Notes under the pieces: generated by a model
Database searches by the model: none
The model's input: the letters and a program-made list of their open reading frames with translations, nothing else
What the model was told of the DNA's origin: nothing
Assembly (NCBI RefSeq): GCF_030272615.1
Contig: NC_081413.1
Span: 552,883,136-552,947,135, forward strand
Length of the DNA stretch: 64,000 nt
Direction: 5' to 3'
From: Cryptomeria japonica
Taxonomy: Eukaryota > Streptophyta > Pinopsida > Cupressales > Cupressaceae
Program-made: the position numbers and the translations under genes
Part shown: positions 1 to 12,658 of the stretch, in pieces
How the letters are laid out: every line of letters begins with the position of its first letter
How positions within the stretch are numbered: the first letter of the stretch is position 1

Positions 1-380
1 TTTTCTTGCTTTCTTATTATTGCGTTACTCATACTGCATCAATATCCACCATAACTCCTTCAACTAAAATTCTAATTTTTATGGCTTTCTTTGGTAGTCT
101 TCTATTTTCTTCTACCCTTGCCTTGTCTTGTTTTTCTTTCAATTTGGTTATCATCTTTTTCACATCCTAATACAATTCATTTGCATCAAGAACCATAACC
201 ACCATTGCCCTCTAAACTATTTGGAATTCTTATTATGAACTCTCTGCTCCCTATACCTAATATCAAATTTTAATGTTTGTCCATACAAATTAGACTATAA
301 TCTAATTGTTAATGGGTCAAACCACAACCTGCAGATGTATAAAAAATAAAATTTACAATCAATTTGGATTTTCAGAGAAA
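1..380. other. Unassigned AT-rich DNA
   Basis: No coding region, terminal repeat or RNA gene was recognised in this stretch. Confidence 0.5.
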
Positions 381-2000
381 TAATTGTATAGCATATCAAT
401 TATGAAGAGTTAAAAAAAGAGTATGGATTTCAAAGAATACAATTAAATAATTCACCCTTCAATTGTTACGTTCACAGGGGTGTCCATTACTTATAAAAAT
501 TTTGATATAAGGCTTGTGATTTTCAATGGTTTTCCAATTTATTTCAGTGAAATATTATTATTTTTTGTTTTATTTAATTTAATTCGTCTTTCTTTAAATT
601 TAATATATTGATTTTTATAAGGAAAATCAAATTATAAATAACAAATATAATATATTAAGTTTTATTAATAGATGAGAGTATAATATCTTTAATAATTTTG
701 ATTTATATCATAATTAAGTAGATAAAAAAAAAAAATTAAATAAAATAAAAATTAATTTTTTTTTCAATTAAGATAGTATATAAAATTGGTACAGATTTAA
801 GCAGAGTTGGGCCCAAGGCCAACCAAAATACTGACAGAACCCCCACAAGAATCAAAAAACTGCCACGGGGTAGAACAAGCAAAAAGCATCACATCATTAC
901 CGAGAAAGTATCAAGGGCAGATAGAAACATTATACAAAATATAGTTGTGAATCAAGGACAACAACATATAAAAGCTATCCCCAACCATCATGAGGAACCA
1001 CACTAGGACCAACAACATCAACGTGGTGAGTAACAACATCATCATAAGGAACAATAACAGTATTAGAGGAAAAAGCAGCACTTTGAGTAACGGCACCAGG
1101 GGAGTGGACACCCCAGTTAACATCCTAGCCATCATTCTCAGCAGCACTAGGACCAAGAGCATCTGAAAGGGGAACTGTAGAGGCACCATCTGAAGTACAA
1201 GTAATAGGAGCTGAAGAGATGTCTTGCCAAACACCCCATCCTGAACTATCATCAGCCACAAACTGGGGTAGTCTCTCAACATGGCACCCTTCAAACATCC
1301 GATTGAGATCATCTACCTCACTAGGCCGAAGAAAGGACTAATACTTTTGGATATACTGAGCAAATTGCACTTCATCTTTAAAAATAAGGAGGGTGCCATC
1401 ACGGACTAGTTTCATAAACTTGCTTTTTGGAATTTGCAAAACAAGAGATACCTATGACATAATAAAAAAATGGGTGAGTTTAAGATTAAACTCAGTAGGC
1501 CTTCTCCTCTCTTTGTGAAAAATCTCTCTATTTCTATCTTTCCAAATGACCCACAAGATTTCACAAAATAAGACATACCAAAATCTATTAAGGTTAACAT
1601 CAAAAGACTCAATATACCCAGCCAAAATTTCACTCCAAGACAACCCAGGTTTACAAATCCACTGAATGGGAAACCCAAGGAAAATAGCCTAGATTTTAGA
1701 AGCATATAAACAGTCAAAGAAAAGATGCTCAAAAGACTCCTCCCTATTACAAAGGCTATAGATAACAGGTTCCAAACCCACTGAAGACAAAACAGAACCA
1801 ACAACAAGCTTCTTAAGAAGGAGCAACCACTTAAAGCAAAATAAAATAAAATGATTATCCTTAAAATTGACACTTCAATAAACAATGTAAATAAAATAAA
1901 ATAAGTTGTAAGTAAATAAAATAATTTATGACTGATATTTATCAAAAAACTTTAAATAGACTTATAAGATGTGTATATTGATTTACATAGCTATATTAAT
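380..2000. repeat. AT-rich flank of an LRR gene copy, split by a LINE
   Basis: Positions 380-754 and 1,838-2,000 read as one sequence that matches, with many small differences, the region just downstream of the LRR pseudogene at 48,290-48,870. Both places share the stretch around AATTCACCCCTCAATTGTTA and the later AAATAAAATAATTTATGA tract. The interruption between the two halves is the LINE fragment. The LRR gene that this flank belonged to should lie upstream of the window, which would make at least three related LRR gene copies at this locus. Confidence 0.65.
755..1837 (-). mobile_element. 5'-truncated non-LTR (LINE) retrotransposon, C-terminal end
   Basis: Read on the minus strand, this holds the last part of a plant LINE ORF2. 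Near 1,452-1,690 is the zf-RVT-like region with the typical W-x-WKDRN motif (residues ILWVIWKDRNREIF), followed by a degenerate tail rich in Asp, Ser and Trp. Stop codons (for example before AIFLGFPIQW near 1,690) and frame changes show it is dead. A T-rich run at 756-764 fits a poly(A) tail on the minus strand. The bases AAATAAAATAAAA occur on both sides (about 735-750 and 1,839-1,851) and fit a target duplication, although the low complexity makes this uncertain. The insertion splits the LRR-gene flank. It lacks all of ORF1 and the reverse transcriptase core. Confidence 0.6.
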
Positions 2001-2277
2001 TTAATTGACATTATCCTTAATATGATAACTTATTTCCATGTCTAACTTATAAGAGATATAAAAAATATCTCACATCTTTAACTTTCAAAAATTAAAAATG
2101 TTCCATCAAACTTTTTGATCTCCAACTGAGATAGCTAGCTATGATCTCAATCACCTTAAACATTAAACTACAAGAAAATATAACAAACTCCCACACTAGT
2201 TAAAAATTTGATCACAAGCTTTAAAGAAGGGTGTCCTTTTCTCTAATTAGTTGCCAAACATGGATCTAATACCAACT
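2001..2277 (-). mobile_element. Internal remnant of an LTR element, with primer-binding site
   Basis: On the minus strand the bases TTGGTATTAGATCC (2,262-2,275) lie three bases beyond the end of the adjacent LTR. They resemble the initiator tRNA-Met primer-binding site TGGTATCAGAGC with substitutions. Only about 270 bp of internal region remain before the sequence becomes the LRR-gene flank, so gag and pol are missing. Confidence 0.5.
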
Positions 2278-3917
2278 TGTGTAGGAGAAAAAGCGAGACT
2301 AGGCTAACATGCCCTAATCCCACTTTCAACCACACACTTGTGGAATACGAAAGAGCCTAGAGGTATCACACAATTGGCTACTCCCTTTTGTGGAAGAGAG
2401 AGCCACGAGCTACCTATTAGGATTTCTATTCCTTTGTTGTAATTGAAAGATAAAATGATGCAAGTTCAATTCCTAACCCAAAGTGCAAGTATGAACAAGA
2501 TTACAGAATTGAGATTAAACAATGGAAAGCTGTAAACACAAGAACAAGACAAGAATGCAGATACATACCCAGAGTTAAAATCTGAGTGAAAATGTTTGGG
2601 ACGGGGGCGCGGGCGCCACTATCCTGATTCTGCACCTGAAACTGCTCCTTTTGGCAACCTGAAAGCTGTCGAAAAGTGCTGAAAAACTGTTGTTGTCTGA
2701 GGGACCAGGGCGCCCAGTGCCCCAAATCTAGGGACCAGGGCGCCCAGCGCCCCTGTCCTGTCAGGACCAGGGCGCCCCACGCCCCTGTCCTGGTCTTCTG
2801 GGTTGGAATTTGGTGTGAAGTTCGATTTCCGTCTACTTCTTTCGGATCTGCAACTTGCAGCGTCGTCCGAATTTGAAAATCTGCACTTATATCTGAAAAG
2901 GGTTGTAGGGCGGCTATATAGGGTTTTGCCTTAGTCAAACCCCCACTTTGGTGATTTCCACCTCCACGAATAGCCAAGTTGTATTGTAAAAGTAGTGTGT
3001 GTGCAGACCTTGTGTGTGTGCAAGATCCTAAAATGCAAGTAAGCAAACTAGAGCAACCTAGAAAGTAAACCCTAATTGCTTGTAAATGATAATGTTAATG
3101 CTCCAAATCAAGATGCAAAGTGATCTAAAGCATGAATACAAATGATATAATGAAGCTTATGCAAAGACATGAAAACAACATGAAATCATACCCAACCCCC
3201 AAGGGAGGGGTACAAGCCAATCTTCAATCGGTGATCCCTTATTGCTCTTCAATGCCTTCAAAGCCCTAAATGGATGAATGAAATTGATGAATGCTTGATG
3301 GATGGATGTTGAACGTTATTGAAGTCTTCAAAGATCTACTCTTTCGCTGCATAGAAGGTCCCTGAAACCAAAATCTGGATCCTTTCAAATGAAGAAAGAG
3401 AGCTCTTATATATGAAACCCTAGGTCTTAATTTCAACTTTTGGCCGACCTAGAGATTGAATCTCCCGCCAATTTCTTGGGGTTAAGCTTTATTTTATGAT
3501 TGGATTGTGCTCCTAAAATTTCGGGAAAAATGTCCGGGACCGTGTGCACTCCGGGCGCCATGGTCCCGACAACTTTTCACCAAATTTTCAGGGCCGTCGG
3601 ATATGATGATTTTAGAGCGGATCCCGAAGTTACAGGTGATTTCGAGATGTTTTGGCCCCCGAAATCAAGCCCCCAGGTTCAAAATAGGACCTAATTAGGG
3701 TTTTTGAATAAATGATGTATTGGAAGAATAAAATGAAAAGGGCCCAACTTTATGATATGGGAGATGATAAAAATAGAACCTTAGACCTAATTAATTTAAT
3801 TAATTAAGTGCTAAAGGGGAAATGCAATGCAAAATGCAAAATGCACCAAGGCGGGTACTAAACTAGGTGTGAAATTGTACCACCCTAGCAAGTGCGTACA
3901 ATTTACAACGCTACACA
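2278..3917 (-). mobile_element. LTR of a truncated minus-strand retrotransposon
   Basis: On the plus strand the segment begins TGTGTAG and ends CTACACA, a 7-bp inverted terminal repeat of the TG...CA type expected for an LTR. A tRNA-Met-like primer-binding site lies just outside the left end on the minus strand, so this would be the 5' LTR. Its length of 1,640 bp is ordinary for Ty3/gypsy elements. No partner LTR is in the window, so target duplication cannot be tested. Small reading frames inside it do not look like real proteins. Confidence 0.6.
2597..2790. repeat. GC-rich palindromic minisatellite in the LTR
   Basis: At least three imperfect 30-bp units each contain GGGACCAGGGCGCC followed by GCGCCCC-type sequence, so each unit can fold back on itself. 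A further related GGGCGCC core occurs at about 3,550. The block is strikingly GC-rich against its AT-rich surroundings. Confidence 0.7.
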
Positions 3918-5829
3918 ACTGTAGAAAATAAGATAGAATTAAACAATAAAATTTTGTTGAAAAATTAATGCATCCAAGTTTGTCTAAACCATGATAAATC
4001 AAATGCAAATAACCAAAAAGGATATATGTAGAGAAATCCTTGCAAGGAAAAGCTCACACCCAAAGAGATCTATGTTGCATTAATCTATCAACCAACAAAG
4101 TAACTTATGAACCTCCTACTCCAAACTCTAATGTATAGAAATTACAAAGAAAAACAAGGGATGGTTTTGATCAACCATTTAAAAGCCTAAAGGAGTCATG
4201 ACACCCAAATTGGTTGGACTAAATCCCAATACACTCCTTGGTCTAAGATTCCCTTGATTTAGGCATATGTGAAAAAGATAAGAGACCAAAAAGTGGCCAC
4301 AACCACTTTTAGGTCCATTCAGGTGATAACTTGAGTGCATTATAACATGTTTATATTATGGCTTTGTAGAGATGAGCTTAGGTTGGTCATTATTGGTGAA
4401 AATTAGGTGAAGAAAGCTTGCAATATGAACTAAGATGCATGTGACTTCAAATCTTGAAACATAAATGTGATTGCACTATTCAACATAAACTAAAAATAAA
4501 AAAACCAATAAGATGTCAAATTTACATGGAGAAAACCTTCCCAAAAAAATCCACTATAGAAAGAGGGAAACTTTATATTATTAATCTTCAAAAGGTAGAT
4601 AATGATAATAATACACTTCACTTCTCTGACCAAATCTAGTAACATTTGGATACGTGCAAAAAACTCAAATGAGACTACTATAACATTACTCCAATCAATA
4701 GCAAACTGGGAGAGAAAAAACAATAAATGTTTCTCAAAATAAGAAGTAAGAAAACATTGTAGAAGCTCATGCTTAAAAAAATAGATAGCAATGAGACATA
4801 ATAGAATATTAATTTCCCTCAAGTGACTCCAACATGGGTGCCTAAACCATAGCCACTCAAATATTTAGCATCTTGAATACTTCATATCTCCTTGATGATT
4901 CTTTGGATCACCCAACAATCACCTTTCACCTTTAAATCTTGGGTGCCCAAAGCATGTCTCTTCATATCCCAATCTGTATGCATAAGAGAGTAAATTTTAT
5001 CCATTTTGACCCATCCTTGTCACCATTACATGTTCACCTCTTGAAAATATAATTATGATTTTTCATAAAGTACATATTTAATATTTTTCTCTCATGTCTG
5101 AGGGAACATGGAGATATATGAATATCATAGGATTTGCAAGGTTAATTTCATCTTATCCTAAAAACTATCAAGCTACAATGCACTTTCATTTTTTACCATA
5201 AAATCAATTTTTAAAAGATAATAAGGTCATTTTAACTTGACTCTTACCTCTACAATCATAAACTATGAGTGATAAAAAGCATGCATGCACTCTTGGATTG
5301 ATCAAACCACCACTAAAAGGTGGTCATGGTATCTACAGAGTTGAGGAGGTAGGATTGTATAGTTTTCTAGTTTGTAAAAAATAAAAAATGAATTTAGCAA
5401 TTATTTTGATTCAATATTCTTTAACTTTTAGAAATTAAAAATCCTTCATCAATTCATGAAAACTATAGTTAATAATATGGATAACCAAACCCTCAACAAA
5501 CTCCTACATCAATTCCTTGACATCCTCTTGAGAAGAAAGAAAACCTAATAGGTAAAATTAACCATAATAAAAGAGAACTCTAAACATTGATCAATAGGTT
5601 GAGAATTTAAGTGGAACTAGCACCCATCATTCAACCCTTGACACTTCTTTGAAGTTATCATATCTCATATAGATTATGTGATTGGCCAAATTAACATGTG
5701 GTCATGAGTTGTATAAGGAAAGATCTACCTTATTTAGACCATATTTCTCATTTCAATTAGCTTTCATTAGATTATATATAATAAAAATTGACAATATTTT
5801 TTATAATTATTGTTTAAATATCATATTTT
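3918..5829. other. Unassigned intergenic DNA
   Basis: AT-rich sequence in which I recognise no protein, terminal repeat or RNA gene. Short open frames (for example 4,490-4,822 on the minus strand) have no family resemblance that I can see. Confidence 0.5.
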
Positions 5830-7138
5830 TCTCCAAGATTGTGCATTATGGTAATTAAGGATTATTTTGAGAGCAAAGTTGCATATTCTGAAATTCCTCC
5901 TAAAGTCACTCTAGCTTCTTCACTCAATGTATAATTTATCTGGTTTCACAAGTATGCAAGGTTACGAGATAGAGTGGAAAAGATAAGAAAATTAGACAAC
6001 TTAACTTTATAGGGTTGACATAAGTTGAGGGAACTTCCTTCTAGATTTGGAAGGTCTTAATAATCTAAAAAAGTTGTTTCCATATGAATATATGATAAAT
6101 TGAAAGAGTTGTCCCAAAACTCTAGGAAACCTAGAAATTTGACAACTTTGTAAATATGCTAGACTACTCTACATTAAGTGTTTTACCTCCAAACTTTGGC
6201 TAGCTTGAAAAAGTAGAAAAGTTAGTATGAGCCCATTGTTCTAGGTTAGATTTGTTACGTGAGTTACCTTCAGACTTTGGCTAGCTCAAAAAAGTTAAAA
6301 AAGTTAAAATTGAGTTACTATTGAAGGTTAAAAGAATTGGCATTAAGATTTAGGGATCTCATAGAGATGAAGGAGATAAATTTGATTGGTTGTTCCTCAA
6401 AATTAAAATATTTATTGTCAGATAATATTAAAGGAAATAATTGTTCCAAGAGGGATGTAATTAAATATCCTCTAATAGAAATATTTCATATTAATGTGGC
6501 CTAGTTTAGTGTAGTTCCCCTCCATGCCTTGCTTTATATACATGCTACTTTGATTTGTTACACTATGTTTGATTCATTTTGTATGGTTCATTTCAGTGAT
6601 CAATGTGAATGATTACATTCATGTGATCCATGTTGTTAGACTATGTTATGTTGCTTATGTATTTCAAGACATGATTATTGTTATATTTCATTGAGTTGGA
6701 TATTGATGTTATAATTGAGATACTTTTGACATGGATTCTATATATTTTCATGATTCATTATGATGCATTATGTGATGTAAAGTTATCTTCTTGTGATATC
6801 ATTTGATTATTGATGATATGTGATTTGGAAGAGTTGACTCCAGAGCTTGGACAACTTAACAATTTAACATAGTTGCTAATAGATGGCTACTGTCCACATA
6901 TTTTGCACAACTTAAATAATAATGAGTATGCCCAATACGATAGTTAAGGGATGCTTAAAGGTTTTACAATTTGTTCAGCTTTGAAAAAAGTTACCTTCAG
7001 GCTTTAGGAAACTTAAAAATCTAAGAGTGTTAGATTTGAGCTATTGATCTATGTTAGAAGAGTTGCCTTCATATTTTGGGCAACTTAAAAATTTAGAAGA
7101 GTTAAATTTGCGTGAATGTTTTGGATTATACGAATGGC
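5830..7138 (+). pseudogene. Decayed leucine-rich repeat region of a resistance-type gene
   Basis: The start, around TTCTCCAAGATTGTGC, aligns with the exon that begins at 47,350 in the second LRR copy. It continues with plant LRR units of the form L-P-x-x-F-G-x-L-x-x-L, about 24 residues each, but with many stops and frame shifts. One block runs to about 6,490 and ends with the same Lys-Gly-Asn (K-G-N) tail as the right-hand copy. A second block starts at about 6,830 and its last unit ([15 protein letters not shown]) reads straight into the microsatellite at 7,138. In the family this region is the ligand- or effector-sensing part of TIR-NBS-LRR receptors. No TIR or NB-ARC domain is present here. 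Confidence 0.65.
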
Positions 7139-7747
<609 letters not shown>

Positions 7748-10700
7748 TGTAATGCCCAGAAGGAAAACTCACAACAAGGGTGAAATAATTTTTTTTTAAG
7801 TATAAACATAATAAGTGCATTAAACACAACATGCACAATAACACAAGCAGAAGACTTACATCAGAATTTCTCAAGGGTTATCATCTAAGAATTAAAACCA
7901 AAAGATAGATTCCACAATTACAATTAATCCAATAATCCATCATTACCTCAATGAACACAAGAAGCCATATGCAATAGCAGATACACCATTGAAAGATAGA
8001 AAGGATACAATATAATTTCTTCAATAAGCATTTACACATATCATAAACGAAACTGATAAAAACATCCCAAACATAGGATTATATTGCTCTTTCAATACAT
8101 GTCTTCTCAATATACATATAGAGATACAACTTAACCAGATACAAGGTTACAAAAGTTTATTGATACAATGACCACATAGGTCTCCAAATAACAATAATCT
8201 CCAAACATGAGATGAATCATGAGCCATGAACCATAGGAACACGTGCAAAGCCAATCCTCGCATGAAGGTATGAACAAGAACATCCGATGGGAAGTGGCAC
8301 TACCAACCAACCATGTAATTCCCAAAATGGAATCACCCCACCATGCTAGGAGATAGTAGAGGACCCTCAAGCAATCAAAGCATGACATGGTCGACAAACA
8401 ATACGACTCCACGACAACACATATGACTCCACAATATCCAGGTGACTCAACATCACAAATACACAAGTGAAACGATGTCACACACACAAGTGAACCTAAA
8501 GAGAGAGTGTCATCACATAGCTTAAGATGGTTACCATGGTCGGCCTCCATAGGTCCCATCACACTGTCTTGGTAACCTTTCCTGAACCTTCGGCTCCAAC
8601 TAAGTCTCATGCGGACCCTACCAGCCTTTCATGAAGACAAGGTGGTCGGTTTACCATTCCAGGCCTTCTCACTACATTATGAGCCCTGTACAAGCACTCA
8701 CCTATGCGCGAGGTACAATATCTTATTTAATGTTTAATAACTACCCACCTATTCAATTAATTAGATTTCACTTATTATCTTACTTTCGATGGGTCATCCT
8801 GCCAACCTCTTTGGGCGCAGCCCCCATTCGAAATCCACTCTCTCAAAGAACACTTAAACAAACATGGTCACTCCATGAGGACCCTATGGCAAAGCAGACA
8901 ACCATAGCACCATTATCCAAATACAAGTGGTCAAAACAAAGACATACTGACTCTTGGTTAACCATAAGGCAAGGACACTACATGGTTAAGACAACGAAGT
9001 CATCATATATCACTTGGTCAAAGGTACCAAATACGCCACCACAGGAGGACTGAATCACAGACCAAAAATAACACAATATAACCTTGCAAGGAAAGATAAT
9101 TTCACTAAGTCCACACTCAGACAATCTTTGAGAAAATCAGCATCATAAGCACTTGCAACATCATTGATTTAAAATTAAATAAAACAATCTTTTACGACCT
9201 TCACATCTATTCAATTTCCAAATCAACATTCCATCAAGAATGAAATCCACATTAAACATTCAACCGAATTAAACATGAATTTGTAACAGGCATTTAATTC
9301 ATTTCTAGAATATATCCAAGTTAACCAATTTGAATTACTAATTCATGCCTTGATTTCCATAGATAAATTTATTATACCACATAATAAAAATCACTTGAAA
9401 ATCACTATTTTATTTAACATAAAAAATCACTTAAAAATATTTCATTTAATAAACTAAATTCACAACACGTAACAATGTGTATGGTGAAGGGTACAGGGTC
9501 ATATGGGGTCCAAGGCCAACCCACAGTAGTGTTGTTGTCAAGGTCGTAGGCACTATCTGCCAGTAGTTCTTCTACCAACCGGTAGCAGGACTACCGACTA
9601 GTAGTGTTGCTACCAACTGGTAGCAGCCACTACCAACTGGTAGCAGCCACTACCAACTGGTAGCACTACTACCAACCAGTAGCGGTGCTGCTGATCAGTA
9701 GAGCTGTCAGCACCGGTAGCAGCCGCTACCGACCGGTAGCACTGCTACCAACCGGTAGTGGTGCTGCCAACCGGTAGCACTACTACCGAATGGTAACAGT
9801 CCTACCAATTGGTATTATTGCTACCGATCGGTAGCGGTACTGTCGACCGGTAGTTCTGCTACCTGCGGTAGCAGACACTACTGACCCGCATGGTGGGACT
9901 AGCCCGCCACAGGTAAGGTAAGGTCTACAAAGCAAACAAAATACATGCCTTCAGCATATAAAACCACTTAGCATGAACATGATTCATCTCTAATTCATTT
10001 CATGGGCACACACATACACAGTGCCAAATCCAGATTTCAAAGGGATATTTACCATTAAGGTAAATGGTGAGTTAAAATCACACCAGAACCCAATAAAGAT
10101 TTAGGCAACAATAGAAGATTTCAACAGTTAGGAGAAGGATTAAAATCAAATTTCCTTACTTCCATACATAGGAAGAATTCCTTACATCCAGCAATAAGCA
10201 ATAACCAATTCTTTTGCCAACATAAACCCCAAATCTTGGGCAATTAGATACTAGGAAGCACACAGCAAACCAAATCTAATTCATTCTATTCCAAATAGAA
10301 GAGGTAAATCAAGAAGTTGATTTTCAAGAACACAAAAACATACAGCAAATAGAGAAATGAACCATTTCTTTCCTATAAGCAAACATATGATCTAAGCTTC
10401 ACAAAATCAACAATAACAGACATTTCTTCTTCCATTCCAATCATTCCACAAGAATTTACAAAGAGATTTGCATATTTTCAACACATGGGAAGCAACTAAA
10501 AAATCTCAAAATTAAATTTAAAAACAAGAAGAGATCACCCAACTTTGAAGCAAACTAACAAGCAAAGTGATGGAGAATCCCAATCCTTGCAACCAAATCA
10601 AATTCCAGCTCCTCCTTTAGAATGGTTTCCTAAATTTCTCTCTAGAAATTTTGCCTCCCATTCTCATGAATTTCCAGGAATATATGGGAAAAAAATAATT

Positions 10701-12449
10701 TCAACCTAAACTTCCTAGGTTAAAAGTTTTCTCCACCATTCAGATTAAATTATTTAAAAAGTAAAAAGCAATCAGATTTACTCTTTTCCACAAACATTTA
10801 TTTTCCAAAAATTCAAAAAAACAAGTCAAATGGAAAGGTAAAAAGGAAAAGCTTTTATTAAATTTTCTATTTCCAAAATACTTTCTTTCAACATATGCAT
10901 TTAACATTTAAATGGCTAGGCAATTATTTATTTCCTTCCACAAAATATATATTAATGCACTTTTCACAATGAAATAAGGCATTTAACTATTTAATCTAGC
11001 AAATCATTAATTTAATAAAATCAATAATCACAAGAGAATAATGATTAACTAATTACACCAACATAAGATAGCATCATCCATTTAATTAAATAACCATTCA
11101 GATAAATGGAAACACGTAAAACGTAGGATGATCAAATGACGACTCACAAATGACCAAACCAAAGCACTATGACTCGCATATCAGCCAAACGGGAAAGACA
11201 ACTGACTAACAACACTAACACAAGTGTAACTGCGGGTCAAGTTAGGGTCCAACAACTATCTCCTCCACTCCCATCGGACATATAAGGCACGCTCAAACCT
11301 GTGAAGCCAGGTGGAGTCGATACCCCGTACCTACCCAGTACTCGTACCTACAATGTCTTGCACCAAAGAACCACACATGCATATAGACAAATATATATAC
11401 AGACACAGTACGCACACCGATGAAGGAGAATGGTGGCATTCCCTGTCTCACCGGAGTGAGTGAAGGAAAATCATCCTCACATCCCAATACACTTGCAAAC
11501 ATGCAACATATAAATAATGCATCGCACATATAAGGTAAGAGTGTCAGTCCATGATAATGATCCATAAAATAACATTAATCATAAGCACTAATATACTGCA
11601 TAAAATCATACACCACAAATCCAGATAAAGCATGAAATAACATCGCATAAAATCTGAATCAATGTACAATAATGATCCACTTAAGTCAATCAAAACATAC
11701 AGAAAGAGTCTGATCAAGGAGGGGTACTATATGTGTAATTAATTCAAGTTCAATTAAAAATTCTACTTCATGGCATAATATATAATTATATATGTATATG
11801 TATGTGTATATATTCACTTTATATACTCTCTCTCTCACACACACACACATATATGTCATTATCTAAAAAATGGAAATATAAGCACGATATTTCATTTATT
11901 TCGATATGAAATTATACATTATCTACACAAAAAATGCATATAATGATAATCAAAATACATGTATAATCATCAAAATAAAACATTACAATCAATCTTTGAA
12001 TTCTGAATTAAAAAAAATGTCAATTTAAGATTACTCTTACCAAATTCATCATTCAAATTTAAACTAGCACTCAATTAAAGCCATTTAAATCATCTATCTT
12101 TGCAAGATACGAATTATGAATTCTAATGTGGTGTGTGAGATTCCATCTCTTTACCAAAGTCAAAAAGATAAGACAACTCTACCTAAACCAAGTTCTCATC
12201 TTCATCCATGTTCACATGTTCCTGCATTCACTTGTACTTGATTTCTCATTAGCAATGACAATCCTCAATTTCATAAATAAGATAATTTAAATCATTTATT
12301 TGCATTTAAATTTCTATCCTAATCATATCAATTTTCAATTTCAATTTCATTTCATTTTCTTTTTCCATTTCATCTATATATCATAAAATATGAACAATTT
12401 TCTTAATTTAATAATTATAATTAAATATTGACAAAAATAGTTTGTGACA
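7748..12449 (-). mobile_element. Inferred 3' LTR (4.7 kb) of the chromovirus
   Basis: The plus-strand ends are TGTAATGCCC (7,748) and TTTGTGACA (12,449), so the segment is TG...CA. On the minus strand its start lies 210 bp beyond the chromodomain stop and directly after the purine-rich AAGTGGGCAAGGA, a plausible polypurine tract. No long coding region exists inside, as expected for an LTR. No second LTR is present because the 5' half of the element is missing, so the length rests on boundary motifs alone. An LTR of 4.7 kb is long but within the range known for plant gypsy elements. It could instead be a shorter LTR plus unrelated DNA. Confidence 0.45.
9570..9890. repeat. Palindromic minisatellite CTACC-GACC-GGTAG
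   Basis: About fifteen units of roughly 20 bp, each built around CTACCGACCGGTAG or a one- to three-base variant. Each unit is its own inverted repeat, joined by short GCAG or CACT linkers. The array lies within the inferred chromovirus LTR and is GC-rich against an AT-rich background. Confidence 0.85.
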
Positions 12450-12658
12450 TCCTTGCCCACTTGGAAGAAACATGGTCTCGATGTCTTATTATCTATCAAT
12501 AAGCATATAGTATCTCAAACATCTTAAAGCAATAACCATGCATCATAGTCCCAAATCAAAACATAAACAATAGCAGTAGCATCCATGCTATCCAAGTTCA
12601 CAACATGTGAATCAAAATAAGAGTATCAAGTATCTCATGCAATTAAGCAAATAATAAT

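Noticed and set aside
8131-9053. Open frames of 159 codons (minus) and 140 codons (plus)
   Set aside because: They overlap on a region inferred to be LTR, have no recognisable motif, and have irregular composition.
9570-9890. Telomeric or centromeric repeat
   Set aside because: The unit is a 20-bp palindrome inside an LTR, not a telomere motif.
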